Positions 50,215 through 59,608 of a stretch of DNA of 64,000 bases are shown one piece after another. Under the pieces are notes generated by a model that was not told the DNA's origin, did no database searches, and saw nothing but the letters and a program-made list of their open reading frames with translations. Source of the stretch: Natrialba chahannaoensis JCM 10990 (GTDB lineage Archaea > Halobacteriota > Halobacteria > Halobacteriales > Natrialbaceae); the NCBI RefSeq assembly GCF_000337135.1, contig NZ_AOIN01000059.1:1-64000 (forward strand), given 5' to 3'. How positions within the stretch are numbered: the first letter of the stretch is position 1; every line of letters begins with the position of its first letter. Both the position numbers and the translations under genes were made by a program.

Positions 50215-51272
50215 GGCTGCTCACTGCCCGTAGATGGGGGCGACTCGACTCCGTCCGAAACCTCAGTGAGAAACGTCCGTAGTTTCGCAAACGTTGTCTC
50301 CCACGAGGGATGCGCGTCGGCCGTCTGAAGCCCATTCAGTACGAGTGAGACCAGCCGTTCACGGTCGCGTGCAAGGTCGGTGACGATGGACGTGATTCGC
50401 TCGGTGTCAGTCGGATCGACGACGAAGCCGTTGGTGTCGTCGACGACGAGCTCGCTTGCCCCACCGACGGCGCTTGCAATTGGGACGACACCAGCCTCCA
50501 TCGCTTCGAGGTAGACCATTCCGAAGCTCTCGTAATGAGACGGCATCGCGAGCACGTGCGATCGCGCGAGGACGGACTCGAGTACGTCATCGGTGACTGG
50601 ACCGTAGAACGAGAGACGGTCGGCGATCCCCGTGGTGGTGATTCGCTCGTGGATCCGGCAGGTGTAGTCGGGTGCTGCCCTGGTATCGCCAACGATGGTC
50701 AGCGTCCAGTCGATCGTCTGATCAACCTGCGCGAGGGCGTCGAGTAGTGTCTCGACGTTCTTGCGTGGGACGACGTTTCCGACGAAGACGAGCCGGAGCG
50801 GGCCTGTTCTCGCCTGCGTTGTAGCGTCCTCGAGCGTCGGTGGCAGTGACGGTTGCCGGCCAGCCGGCGGTGCGACGTGCGTCTGAATCGCTTCTGTGAC
50901 GATATCACACACCAGCTCTCGAGTAAACTCGCTTGTACAGATCGCCGCGTCGACAGACTCGAGATAGCGTCGGTGGTGGTCGCGATCGTAGTCCGTGAGG
51001 ACCTTCGAGACAGGGCCTTCGAGAAGATGAATCAACGCGACGATGGCCGCCGGTTTGTCGAGTGCAGTGTTGCGGTCGACCAGCGTTGGGGAGCAAAGTT
51101 CGTCCTGGAGAAGGACATCGAACGGCTGGTTCAGAGCGGGCTCCCCATCGGAGAGCGAGCAGACAGTAACGTCGTCGCCACAAGACTCAAGATAGGAGAC
51201 GAGCTTGCGATCGTACCGATAGCCGCCCGAACGCTGATTGAGGTCGTCGGGAACGACGAGGCCAATATGCAT
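50211..51272 (-). CDS. Glycosyltransferase family 4
   Basis: A 353-residue GT-B glycosyltransferase that transfers a sugar from a nucleotide-activated donor. It has LRLVFVGNVVPRKNVETLLD for the donor-half opening and the family E-x7-E region SHYESFGMVYLEAMEAGVV. Start ATG 51272, three bases after the PTPS gene stop; it overlaps the methyltransferase start by 4 bases. The acceptor is unknown; the CDP-alcohol and PTPS neighbours hint at a lipid or pterin target. Confidence 0.9.
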   Translation of the reverse strand: MHIGLVVPDDLNQRSGGYRYDRKLVSYLESCGDDVTVCSLSDGEPALNQPFDVLLQDELCSPTLVDRNTALDKPAAIVALIHLLEGPVSKVLTDYDRDHHRRYLESVDAAICTSEFTRELVCDIVTEAIQTHVAPPAGRQPSLPPTLEDATTQARTGPLRLVFVGNVVPRKNVETLLDALAQVDQTIDWTLTIVGDTRAAPDYTCRIHERITTTGIADRLSFYGPVTDDVLESVLARSHVLAMPSHYESFGMVYLEAMEAGVVPIASAVGGASELVVDDTNGFVVDPTDTERITSIVTDLARDRERLVSLVLNGLQTADAHPSWETTFAKLRTFLTEVSDGVESPPSTGSEQP

Positions 51273-51275
51273 TGT

Positions 51276-51656
51276 TCAGAGCGCCCGCTCGTGTGCAACG
51301 CGCGCGATGTCGTCTTCTTGAACTTCGATTCTGAGTTCGGTCACCGTCTCCGGGTGTGAGAGGGACTCGAGTAGCCGGTCGCCGAAGACGCGGGCGAATC
51401 GCTCGGCGCTTGGGTTTGTGTCCTCGAATGTGGGGAGGTCGTTGAGCGTCTGGTCGCTGTAGAACGCGGCGGTGCGGTCCATCGCGGCGGCGAGGTCGTC
51501 GATGTCGACGAGGTACTCGTGTGCGTCGAGTTCGGAGCCTCGAAGCGTCGCCTCAACGGTGAAGTGGTGAGAGTGTAGTTCACCCTCGGGGCCGGGGTCT
51601 GGGACCGTCAGAGCGTGCTGGGCGATCACCGGCCGGGAAACCGAGACGGCGTACAT
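51276..51656 (-). CDS. 6-pyruvoyl-tetrahydropterin synthase/QueD-like protein
   Basis: A 126-residue T-fold enzyme of the PTPS/QueD family. The zinc-ligand region has IAQHALTVPDPGPEGELHSH, i.e. His after the first strand and the HSHHF pair, and then DLAAAMDRTAAFYSDQTLND with the conserved Asp and Asn, and PSAERFARVFGDRLL. The catalytic Cys used by true QueD/PTPS is not seen at the usual site, so the reaction may differ. Start ATG 51656. Confidence 0.82.
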   Translation of the reverse strand: MYAVSVSRPVIAQHALTVPDPGPEGELHSHHFTVEATLRGSELDAHEYLVDIDDLAAAMDRTAAFYSDQTLNDLPTFEDTNPSAERFARVFGDRLLESLSHPETVTELRIEVQEDDIARVAHERAL

Positions 51657-51793
51657 AGTATGCCCTATCACGAACGGTAATAAATTTCCTCGCCCAAATT
51701 GCACGCGACTGGGCGAGTTGTGATGTGGCAGTCGACACTGAATCGGCGACAGATTGAGGTGAGGTTGAGGCGAGAACGCGGACGTACCCGCTA

Positions 51794-52828
51794 TCACTCG
51801 TAGGTAAACAGCACCTGTACGACCCCGTCGGCACGCTCCTCGAGTAACTCGTACGCCGTGGCCGCGTCTTCAAGCGGGAACTCGTGTGTAAACAGCTGCT
51901 CGAGGTCAAGTCGGCAGAGCCAGGACCAGGTGAGTTCGTGGCGGCGCTCGCGCGACCACCGCCCGGAGAGGCGGGGGTCGATGGTACTCACCTGGGTGCT
52001 TCGGATGTCGATGCGGTCGCGATGAAACCGGCCGCCGAGATCCACTGTGGTTGGTTTGGTCCCGTACCAGGAACCGACGAGGAGTCGGCCATCGAATCCC
52101 GTTACGGCGAGCGCGTCGTCAAGCGCGTCGGGGTTGCCGGAGAGTTCGTAGGTGAGGTCCGCCCGCGAGCCACGAGCCCCGAAGCCGTTGGCAGCACCGT
52201 CCGCGAACGCCTCCTCGACCGCACACGCCGTCGGATCGAGCGCGCGATCCGCACCAACGGCCGTGGAGTGTCGCCGACGATCACCGTCAGGATCGAACGT
52301 TACTAGCGCCTCAGTCGGCGTTTGGGCAAGCAGTGCGGTCGTCAACAGTCCGACGACACCCTGCCCGAAGACGGCAACGCGTTCGCCGAGCAATGGCTCA
52401 CCATCGAGCAGGAGCGTGACTGCCGTCTCGAGATTGGCGAAGAGAGCAGCCTCACGTGGGGAGACCTCGTCCGGAACCTGGAGAAGGTCATCCGGATTCG
52501 CAAGGAAGTGGCTCTCGTGGGCGTTGTACGCAAAGACCTGCCGTCCGAGCCAGTCGTCGTCGACATCGCTTCCGACCGCGTCCACCTCGCCGACTGCCGC
52601 GTAGCCGTACGAAAGTGGGAAAGAGAGGTCACCCTCGAATGTCTCGAGTTCACTGTCGGCGGGGAGGGAAGCGGGTGCCTCGCCGCGGTAGATCAGGCCC
52701 TCGGTGCCGGCGCTGACGGCCGAGACGCGCGTTCGAACGCATACGTCTGTCGGCCCCGGGTCTGGGATTGGCCGCGATCGAACCGCCACGGTTCGCGGGC
52801 GAGTGAAAGAGAGAGTACGGGCAGTCAC
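51794..52828 (-). CDS. MDR-family (BchC/zinc-type) alcohol dehydrogenase
   Basis: A 344-residue medium-chain dehydrogenase. The opening VSAVSAGTEGLIYRGEAPAS resembles BchC-type oxidoreductases, where the usual catalytic-zinc Cys is missing, and the Rossmann part is ERVAVFGQGVVGLLTTALLA. GSWYGTKPTTVDLGGRFHRD is a late family feature. The start is GTG at 52828. It lies 137 bases upstream of the PTPS gene on the same strand. The substrate is unknown. Confidence 0.82.
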   Translation of the reverse strand: MTARTLSFTRPRTVAVRSRPIPDPGPTDVCVRTRVSAVSAGTEGLIYRGEAPASLPADSELETFEGDLSFPLSYGYAAVGEVDAVGSDVDDDWLGRQVFAYNAHESHFLANPDDLLQVPDEVSPREAALFANLETAVTLLLDGEPLLGERVAVFGQGVVGLLTTALLAQTPTEALVTFDPDGDRRRHSTAVGADRALDPTACAVEEAFADGAANGFGARGSRADLTYELSGNPDALDDALAVTGFDGRLLVGSWYGTKPTTVDLGGRFHRDRIDIRSTQVSTIDPRLSGRWSRERRHELTWSWLCRLDLEQLFTHEFPLEDAATAYELLEERADGVVQVLFTYE

Positions 52829-52967
52829 ATTGTGCGGGCGTTCTACGGGACCCCACTTGGGCGTTTGTACGGAAGGGGGTGCCTACCTGCCGAGGCGGGT
52901 CGACGAAACCGGATACGGACGCGGACACAGTCCCAGACACGGACCGAACTCGAGGTCGAGTACGTCG

Positions 52968-53789
52968 CTACTCGTCTCCCTGCAGATGACCAGTGGCAAC
53001 GAGCCAGTCCCGACCGAAGTTCGCGAGGAACGGCACTGCAACGACCGTCGCGAACGCGCGAGAGATTGCTGGGTCGACGGCGGGAACGAGTGCGACGAAA
53101 ATCGCGAGCATCGCCAGGGCACCCAGCGCACGCCGGGTATGGCTCGGAGGTAATTCGGCAGTAAAGTGGCCGCGTCGGTTGCGCCACCAGAGACCGGCGA
53201 CGAAGACGTATCGCGCGCTCGCGACCGCGAGAAAGAGACGCGGGAGCATGCCGGCGAGCACGCCCACGGCTGCGCCGACGAGGACAACGAGGCCGTCGAT
53301 CTCGACATCGAGGCGCGCACCGAGGTCGGTGACGCTGTCGGTTCGCCTGGCGAGCCAGCCGTCGACAGCGTCGAGTAGAGCTGCGATGGCGAACAGCAAG
53401 GCGGGTGCCCACCTGAGGCCAGCGTCAGTGCCGGTAACGGTCGTCCAAGAGGTGGTCTCGAGTCCGCCCATAGCCGCGACTGCGAGTCCCGCGAACCCCC
53501 CGATCCCAGCCACTGCTGCACCGCGTGCCACGGTCACCCACGTCGCGGATGTAAACAACGGTTCTGACGGCCCAGCGTGCGCTGAAACAACATAATAGAT
53601 TATCGTTGACGTGAGCGAAAAGACCAGAAGCACCCCCGCGAGAAACGCTGCTGGAACGTCCCCCGACCACAGCACCACGAACACGAGAACGAGCAGGCCA
53701 CTCAGCGCCCCGAGACCAAGCGTCGCGCGACGCCACTGGGTGTGTGGGTGGAGGGGACTCGAGTACCCCGGCCGATGGTCGTCAGTCAC
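52968..53789 (-). CDS. CDP-alcohol phosphatidyltransferase family protein
   Basis: A 273-residue membrane enzyme with the complete signature D-x2-DG-x2-AR-x8-G-x3-D-x3-D in LLDAVDGWLARRTDSVTDLG and ARLDVEIDG, which holds the metal and CDP-alcohol. About six to seven membrane helices surround it. It moves a phospho-alcohol onto a CDP-activated lipid or vice versa. GTG start at 53789, overlapping the stop of the previous gene by 8 bases. Confidence 0.9.
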   Translation of the reverse strand: MTDDHRPGYSSPLHPHTQWRRATLGLGALSGLLVLVFVVLWSGDVPAAFLAGVLLVFSLTSTIIYYVVSAHAGPSEPLFTSATWVTVARGAAVAGIGGFAGLAVAAMGGLETTSWTTVTGTDAGLRWAPALLFAIAALLDAVDGWLARRTDSVTDLGARLDVEIDGLVVLVGAAVGVLAGMLPRLFLAVASARYVFVAGLWWRNRRGHFTAELPPSHTRRALGALAMLAIFVALVPAVDPAISRAFATVVAVPFLANFGRDWLVATGHLQGDE

Positions 53790-54138
53790 GGCGAGTGAGG
53801 AGGACGAGAAGGAGTGCGATCAACAGGACCTGTGCGACTTTGTCGACGGTTTCGGCTGCTGAGAGGTCAGCGAGTGTGGTTGGTTCGTTGACGGCGTACC
53901 AGAGGATGATCTGGCCAGCGGTGAAGGGAATACCGAGGAGGTAGACGAGCCGTCGCCGATAGTTTCGGACGACGAGTGCGATACCGAGGAGAAAGCCGGC
54001 GGTCGCGCCGAGAAACGCGACGCCCATCCAGTGGGGGAGAAACGAAACGCCGAGCACGAGGTGGACGAGCGCGCTGACGGCTGCGAGAGCGATCGCCAGC
54101 CAGTGGATTGGCGAGAGGGAACTGGCAGAGCGAGACAC
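53782..54138 (-). CDS. Small membrane protein with four helices
   Basis: A 118-residue protein with about four membrane helices: WLAIALAAVSALVHLVLGVS, FLGATAGFLLGIALVV, RLVYLLGIPFTAGQIILWYA and KVAQVLLIALLLVLLTRRD. It resembles a small haloarchaeal DUF7475-type family, by memory only. GTG start at 54138. It overlaps the CDP-alcohol phosphotransferase gene by 8 bases, so the two are probably made together. Confidence 0.7.
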   Translation of the reverse strand: MSRSASSLSPIHWLAIALAAVSALVHLVLGVSFLPHWMGVAFLGATAGFLLGIALVVRNYRRRLVYLLGIPFTAGQIILWYAVNEPTTLADLSAAETVDKVAQVLLIALLLVLLTRRD

Positions 54139-54216
54139 GGTATCGACCTCTCAACGGGCGGGTAAAAACAGCTTTCGCCGGAGCAGGTGTTGTCAGAACG
54201 GGCCAGGAATACAGAG

Positions 54217-54822
54217 TCAAATCTTGTTCGCAGGCGGAACTGTGCGCTCGTCCGGCGCTGTCGTGGTGCCGGCATGTAACAACACGCGGACGAACGCCCC
54301 AATACCGAGCGACGCAGCGAGGGAAGCAACGAATACAGTAAGCGGAAGCGAAAATCCAACGAGTCCACAAAGGAAACTCCCTGCCAGAACCCCCGAACCA
54401 AGTCCGTCACGACCCAGTCGCGCTGCGAGCGTGCGTCCGATAGCGACGAATCCGAGTGTGACGAGTGGGAAAAGAACCGTTGTACCGAGTATGACGAGCG
54501 GGAGACCGAAGAACGTCCCGACACCGCGCCCGATCAGTACGTAGCCCGTGCCCGTTAGCCCGCTAGCGATTAAGAGCCCTGGGAATCCGATACAGACCGA
54601 GATGATCGGACTCCGCCGCACGGTCGTCACCGTTCGAGAGCCGTGCCCCTGGAGCAATCCAAGGATAACGAAGCCGAGCAGCAACGTCGCCGCGAACTGC
54701 ATGCCGACGCGACCGAGCGGTTCGAGTGCATGGTAGGCTTCGAACGCCCCGCTTGCGGCGAGGCTCTCGAGTACCTCGTACCCGGTGTCGCCGTTTCCAG
54801 TATATAATTCTGCTGGCCGCAT
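54217..54822 (-). CDS. Haloarchaeal membrane protein of unknown function
   Basis: A 201-residue protein with about four to five membrane helices after a soluble N-terminal part, e.g. GMQFAATLLLGFVILGLLQG and VLIGRGVGTFFGLPLVILGT and SLPLTVFVASLAASLGIGAF. Start ATG at 54822 (MRPAELYTGN); an ATG at 54894 gives an odd leader. First gene of the reverse cluster; it faces the uL1 promoter. Confidence 0.65.
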   Translation of the reverse strand: MRPAELYTGNGDTGYEVLESLAASGAFEAYHALEPLGRVGMQFAATLLLGFVILGLLQGHGSRTVTTVRRSPIISVCIGFPGLLIASGLTGTGYVLIGRGVGTFFGLPLVILGTTVLFPLVTLGFVAIGRTLAARLGRDGLGSGVLAGSFLCGLVGFSLPLTVFVASLAASLGIGAFVRVLLHAGTTTAPDERTVPPANKI

Positions 54823-54996
54823 AGGACAATAGACGCGAGGGCGGACACATAGTGTTTCTGATTGGTCACGGAGTTCGAACGGAAGGCTGTGCATTAATGT
54901 TATCGCGAGACTGTGTCACCCGTCATCGCGCTTCGAGACGCGTCCTGCAGTTAGTTCGACGGGTTTAAGTTCGGCATGGCACTTCTCTTAACAGAG

Positions 54997-55047
54997 ACAG
55001 GCGTAGCCTGTTTCACTGACCCGTAGGAGCACTCCTGCGTACTACGG
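54997..55047 (+). promoter_or_regulatory. uL1 leader hairpins, candidate autoregulatory site
   Basis: A short hairpin ACAGGC-GTA-GCCTGT lies at 54997-55011. A longer one at 55021-55047 has the outer stem CCGTAG/CTACGG, the inner stem AGGAG/CTCCT and an asymmetric inner loop. The Shine-Dalgarno GGAGGTGA overlaps the end of the outer stem. L1 binding sites have this helix-loop-helix form, and L1 of archaea is known to repress its own operon. Confidence 0.6.
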
Positions 55048-55056
55048 AGGTGAACG

Positions 55057-55689
55057 ATGGCAGATTCGGATATCGAAACCGCAGTGGCTCGCGCACTCGA
55101 GGACGCACCCGATCGGAACTTCACCGAGACGGTCGACCTTGCGATTAACTTGCGCGACCTTGACCTGAACGAACCGTCGAATCGTGTTGACGAGTCCGTC
55201 GTCCTCCCGTCCGGCACCGGACAGGAGACGCGCATCGTCGTCATTGCCGAAGGAGAGACTGGAGTCCGCGCCGAAGAGGCGGCGGATGAGGTCCTTTCGG
55301 TTGACGATGTCGCAGATCTGGACGACGACGACGCCAAAGATATGGCGGACGAGACGGACTTCTTCATCGCCGAAGAGGCGATGATGCAAGATATCGCCCG
55401 GCACCTGGGTACCATTCTCGGTCCCCGCGGGAAAATGCCGGACCCGCTCTCGCCCGACGACGACGTCGTCGAGACCGTCAACAGACTCAAGAATACCGTG
55501 CAGCTTCGCTCCGGCGACCGACGAACGTTCCACACGCTCGTTGGCTCCGAAGCAATGGATGCAGAAGACGTCGCCGACAACATCGACGTCATCCTGCGAC
55601 GCCTGCACGCTGACCTCGAGAAGGGCCCCCAGAACATCGACGCCGTCTTCGTAAAGACGACGATGGGCCCGTCCGTGGAGGTGGCCTAA
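55057..55689 (+). CDS. rpl1: Ribosomal protein uL1
   Basis: A 210-residue L1 protein of the 50S stalk. It has [40 protein letters not shown] with the conserved GPRGKMP loop, and [20 protein letters not shown] and MGPSVEV at the end. It binds 23S rRNA and its own leader. First gene of the uL1-uL10-L12 operon. Confidence 0.97.
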   Translation: MADSDIETAVARALEDAPDRNFTETVDLAINLRDLDLNEPSNRVDESVVLPSGTGQETRIVVIAEGETGVRAEEAADEVLSVDDVADLDDDDAKDMADETDFFIAEEAMMQDIARHLGTILGPRGKMPDPLSPDDDVVETVNRLKNTVQLRSGDRRTFHTLVGSEAMDAEDVADNIDVILRRLHADLEKGPQNIDAVFVKTTMGPSVEVA

Positions 55690-55690
55690 G

Positions 55691-56728
55691 ATGAGCGCAC
55701 AGGCAGACCGCAAGACCGAGAACCTTCCACAGTGGAAGCAAGAGGAAGTCGATGACCTCGAAGCACTCATCGAGAGCTACGAGAGCGTCGGCATCGTCGG
55801 CATCGCCGGCATTCCCTCGAAGCAGCTGCAGGACATGCGGCGTGACCTGCACGGCACCGCCGAACTGCGTGTCAGCCGCAACACTCTGCAGGTTCGTGCG
55901 CTCGAAGCCGCTGGCCTCGGCGATCTCGTCGACGAGATCGAAGGCCAGGTCGGCCTGATCGGCACGAACGACAACCCGTTCGCACTCTACAAGGAACTCG
56001 AGGCCTCGAAGACGCCCGCCCCGATCAACGAGGGCGAGGTCGCCCCGAACGACATCGTCATCCCAGAGGGTGACACCGGTGTCGACCCGGGGCCGTTCGT
56101 CGGCGAACTCCAGAGTATCGGCGCGAACGCACGCATCGAGGACGGTTCGATCCAGGTCATGGAGGACTCGACGGTCCTTTCGGCTGGCGAGGAAGTCTCT
56201 GCGGACCTGGCGAACGTGCTCAACGAACTCGGCATCGAGCCCAAGGAAGTCGGGCTCGACCTTCGCGCAGTCGTCGCCGAGGGCGTGCTCTTCGACCCAG
56301 AGGACCTCGATATCGACATCGGGGCCTACGAGAGCGACGTGCAGACGGCCGCCGCTCGCGCTCGGAACCTCTCGCTCAACGCACCGTTCCCGACCGCGAC
56401 GACGGCACCGACGCTCATCGCCAAGGCAACGGGCGAGGCCAAGAGCCTCGGCCTGCAGGCCGCCATCGAGGACGAAGAACTCATGCCCGACCTCGTCTCC
56501 AAGGCCGACGCACAGCTGCGTGCGCTTGCGGCCCAGATCGACGACGAGGAAGCCCTGCCCGAGGAACTGCAGGGTGTCGAAGCGCCCGCTGTTGAAGCGG
56601 CCGCCGACGAGGGCGAAGACGAATCGGAAGCCGACGAGGACGCAGAGTCCGACGCTGACGACGACACCGACGACGATGACGAAGACGACGGTGACGGCGC
56701 AGAAGGACTCGGCGCAATGTTCGGCTAA
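55691..56728 (+). CDS. rpl10: Ribosomal protein uL10 (P0)
   Basis: A 345-residue archaeal/eukaryotic-type stalk base. It has [39 protein letters not shown] and ends with a long acidic tail and [10 protein letters not shown], the P-protein C-terminus that binds factors. It starts one base after uL1 stop region (spacing 1), which suggests coupling. It anchors L12 dimers through its C-terminal helices. Confidence 0.97.
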   Translation: MSAQADRKTENLPQWKQEEVDDLEALIESYESVGIVGIAGIPSKQLQDMRRDLHGTAELRVSRNTLQVRALEAAGLGDLVDEIEGQVGLIGTNDNPFALYKELEASKTPAPINEGEVAPNDIVIPEGDTGVDPGPFVGELQSIGANARIEDGSIQVMEDSTVLSAGEEVSADLANVLNELGIEPKEVGLDLRAVVAEGVLFDPEDLDIDIGAYESDVQTAAARARNLSLNAPFPTATTAPTLIAKATGEAKSLGLQAAIEDEELMPDLVSKADAQLRALAAQIDDEEALPEELQGVEAPAVEAAADEGEDESEADEDAESDADDDTDDDDEDDGDGAEGLGAMFG

Positions 56729-56752
56729 CTAACACTACTGGAGGATACAACA

Positions 56753-57094
56753 ATGGAATACGTTTACGCTGCACTCATCCTGAACGAATCGGACGAAGAG
56801 ATCAACGAAGACAACCTCACCGACGTGCTCGACGCCGCTGGCGTCGACGTCGAAGAGTCCCGTGTCAAGGCGCTCGTCGCCGCACTCGAGGACGTCGACA
56901 TCGACGACGCCGTCTCCGAGGCCGCAGCCGTCCCAGCCGCCGGTGCCGCCGCAGGCGGCGCTGCCGCAGCTGACGAGGCTGCTGACGACGGTGCCGACGA
57001 GGAAGAGACCAGCGACGTCCCGGACACGACGGACGACGACGATGACGAGGACGACGAGGCAGACGGCGAAGGCCTCGGCGAACTCTTCGGCTAA
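56753..57094 (+). CDS. rpl12: Ribosomal protein L12 (P1-type)
   Basis: A 113-residue acidic stalk protein, [20 protein letters not shown] at the start and an Ala-rich hinge ([18 protein letters not shown]) and the tail GLGELFG. It recruits elongation factors. It lies 24 bases after uL10. Confidence 0.97.
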   Translation: MEYVYAALILNESDEEINEDNLTDVLDAAGVDVEESRVKALVAALEDVDIDDAVSEAAAVPAAGAAAGGAAAADEAADDGADEEETSDVPDTTDDDDDEDDEADGEGLGELFG

Positions 57095-57207
57095 GTCGCT
57101 TCGCAACTCGCACACACGCGACTGCGACCACGACGACACAGTCACTTTTGTTTTCTTCGACGCTCACCACCGATAGTTACTTCTTCGTTCTCCGTGCCAA
57201 CTCATTC

Positions 57208-57900
57208 GTGACAACCGCCGTGTACTTCGACCTCGACGGAACACTCTGTACGTACGACAAATCGTTCGAGTCGCTGTTTCGGCAGACTGTCTCCCCCTAC
57301 GACATACCGACTGCCACGGCATATGACGCCTACGTCGAGCACCTGTTAGACGCACTCGATCGCTGCGAGCCCGACCCGTACCGCCGTGCGTTTGTAACCA
57401 TCGTGACGAAACACGATCTCGAGGCCGACGTGACGCCGGCCACACTCGCCGCCGACCACTGCGAGCGCGAAGTCGACGCGACAGTTACCACGACCGGCGC
57501 GACGGAAGTACTCGAGTCCGTCGCCGCCACGAACCCGACTGGCATCATCACCAACGGCGACGGCGACCAGCAGCGCGCGAAACTCGAGTGCCACGGACTC
57601 GACGACCGGGTTGACGAGGTGCTCGTTTCGAACGAGCAGGGGGTCCGGAAGCCCGACCGGGAACTGTTCGCGACCGCGAAAGCGCGCCTCCCGGCGGACG
57701 ACTACGTCTACGTCGGCGACAGCTACGAGGAGGACATCGTCGGAGCCCGCGACGCCGGCTTCCGGACAGTGTACGTCACCGGTGCCGGTGAGACCGATGT
57801 CGAAGAGCCCACTGCTGCGGACGCCGTCGTCGAGAAAGTTGGCGAGTTACGCGACCCCGGTTCGCTCCCAGGGGTACTTGAGGACGCGTTCGGATCGTAA
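57208..57900 (+). CDS. HAD-family phosphatase
   Basis: A 230-residue HAD hydrolase. GTG start 57208 gives VTTAVYFDLDGTLCTYDKSF, with the nucleophile Asp in DLDGT. Motif II is GIITNGDGDQQ and the late motifs are VRKPDRELFATA and YVYVGDSYEEDIVGARDAG. A frame open to 57148 exists but its leader is poorly coding. Substrate unknown. Confidence 0.88.
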   Translation: MTTAVYFDLDGTLCTYDKSFESLFRQTVSPYDIPTATAYDAYVEHLLDALDRCEPDPYRRAFVTIVTKHDLEADVTPATLAADHCEREVDATVTTTGATEVLESVAATNPTGIITNGDGDQQRAKLECHGLDDRVDEVLVSNEQGVRKPDRELFATAKARLPADDYVYVGDSYEEDIVGARDAGFRTVYVTGAGETDVEEPTAADAVVEKVGELRDPGSLPGVLEDAFGS

Positions 57901-58021
57901 CCGAATCGGAACGCGTACCGGTCGGCGCAGGTGCGTTGTTGGACCTCATCACCAGGGTGGACGAGAGCGAGTCCACCTCACGGGCGCGAGTTTAAATTCG
58001 AAGCCGAAACCAGATGGAGCG

Positions 58022-59263
58022 ATGGCTGTCGCCCCGGTCGAGCTCGTCACCGATCCAGCACTGACCCTCCAGCTGCTGGCCTGGACGCTAGCTGGTGCGT
58101 CGCTAGGGAGTCTGAGCGGGCTTGTACCTGGCCTCCACGCGAACAACTTCGCGCTCTTGCTCGCCGGCATCGCGGCGTCGGTTCCGGGTCCGCCGCTGTT
58201 CGTCGGCTGTGCGATGCTTGCGGCGGGCGTCGTCCACACCTTTCTCAACGCTGTGCCGGCGATGGCACTCGGCGTTCCTGACGCCGAGATGGCAGTGACA
58301 GCGCTGCCGGGCCACCGGCTGGTGCTCGATGGTCGGGGCTACGAGGCGATCCGGCTCTCGGCGCTGGGCAGTATCCTCGCCGTGCTCGTCGCGGTTCCGC
58401 TTGCAATCCCCGTGACTAGCGCCGTGACGGCGGTATACCCGACGCTTCGGTCGAATCTACCGCTCGTGCTGGCGATGGTCGTCGTCGCGCTCGTCGCCTC
58501 CGAGTACACCTGGCGTGCCCGCCTCGGCGGGCTGCTTTCCTTCTCGCTGGCGGCCGCGCTCGGTGTGCTGACGCTCGACCTCTCGCCGGATGCACCGCTC
58601 GAGGCCGGCGGGATGCTCGCGCCGCTGTTCGCTGGCCTGTTCGGCGCACCCGTGTTGATCGACGCGATTTTCGGGTCGGGAATCCCGCCACAGCGCGATG
58701 GGACGATCGAACTCCCGCGCTGGCTCGTGGGTGCAACGGCACTCGCCGGTGCACTTGCGGGCGCGGTCGTCGGCTATATTCCTGGCATTTCGGCCGCGAT
58801 TGCAGCCGTTGCGGTGCTCGTGCTGGTCCCGGGAAATGCCGGCGACCGCGGCTACATCGTCGCGACGAGCGGCGTCGATACGGCGAATACGATTTTCGCG
58901 CTGTTCGCGCTCGTCGCGATCGGCCAACCCAGAACCGGCGTGATGGTCGCCTTCGAGAACGTGAACGCGCCGCTCGAACTCCCGATCCTGCTCGGTGCCG
59001 TGCTCCTCGCGGGTGTCTGTGGCTTCGTCCTCGTAATCGTCGTCGGCGAGCGCTACCTCGAACTCGTCGGGCGTATGGCGTACTGGAAGATTTCAACCGC
59101 CGTGCTGGGCCTGTTGCTCGTCCTCTCGTACCTGTTCACTGGTCCACTCGGCATCGTCGTCTTCGGCGTCGCCGCCGCAATTGGTATGGTGCCGGTCCGC
59201 CTGCGAGCACGACGAGTCCACCTGATGGGCGTGCTGATCGGCCCGCTCATTCTCGGTGGCTGA
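58022..59263 (+). CDS. TctA-like tripartite tricarboxylate transporter permease (archaeal type)
   Basis: A 413-residue membrane protein with ten or so helices and the family segments LSGLVPGLHANNFALLLAGI, LNAVPAMALGVPDAEMAVTA, GALAGAVVGYIPGISAAIAA. Proteins of this family take up carboxylates with a periplasmic partner in bacteria, but archaeal ones stand alone. Start ATG 58022; the frame is open from 57611 but overlaps the HAD gene in another frame. Substrate unknown. Confidence 0.82.
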   Translation: MAVAPVELVTDPALTLQLLAWTLAGASLGSLSGLVPGLHANNFALLLAGIAASVPGPPLFVGCAMLAAGVVHTFLNAVPAMALGVPDAEMAVTALPGHRLVLDGRGYEAIRLSALGSILAVLVAVPLAIPVTSAVTAVYPTLRSNLPLVLAMVVVALVASEYTWRARLGGLLSFSLAAALGVLTLDLSPDAPLEAGGMLAPLFAGLFGAPVLIDAIFGSGIPPQRDGTIELPRWLVGATALAGALAGAVVGYIPGISAAIAAVAVLVLVPGNAGDRGYIVATSGVDTANTIFALFALVAIGQPRTGVMVAFENVNAPLELPILLGAVLLAGVCGFVLVIVVGERYLELVGRMAYWKISTAVLGLLLVLSYLFTGPLGIVVFGVAAAIGMVPVRLRARRVHLMGVLIGPLILGG

Positions 59264-59376
59264 CTCCGTCCAGCGAATGGTCGACACCCAATGTAAGTCA
59301 CGAATACGAGGCAGGTCGTGGTGTTTCAGGACGGCATATGATTGCTAATTAATACTACGAGGATGTAATATATCCT

Positions 59377-59568
59377 ATGACCAACACTCATCTCAGTCTC
59401 GTCGGAATACATCTCTCGCTGGTTGGCAGCGTCCTGATTATCGAAGCACGGTTGGCTGGGTTCGACCCCGGAGCTCTCTCCTACATCATGCTTATCGGCG
59501 GATTGTTTATCACGCTCTTTTCGCTCTTCAACCGACTGTCACCCGCTCCAACCAGCAGCGACACGTGA
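59377..59568 (+). CDS. Small two-helix membrane protein (63 residues)
   Basis: Encodes MTNTHLSLVGIHLSLVGSVL then a second helix SYIMLIGGLFITLFSLFNRL. A TATA-like AATTAATAC lies about 30 bases before the ATG. Function unknown; two membrane segments and good codon use support a gene. Confidence 0.55.
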   Translation: MTNTHLSLVGIHLSLVGSVLIIEARLAGFDPGALSYIMLIGGLFITLFSLFNRLSPAPTSSDT

Positions 59569-59608
59569 TTACTCGTCGCAGTTGCTCAGGTCGCGCAGTA
59601 CTCAGGTA

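Noticed and set aside
57611-58021. An N-terminal extension of the TctA-like permease
   Set aside because: It overlaps the HAD gene in another frame and is Arg/Ser-rich, with no membrane or signal character; the ATG at 58022 fits the domain.
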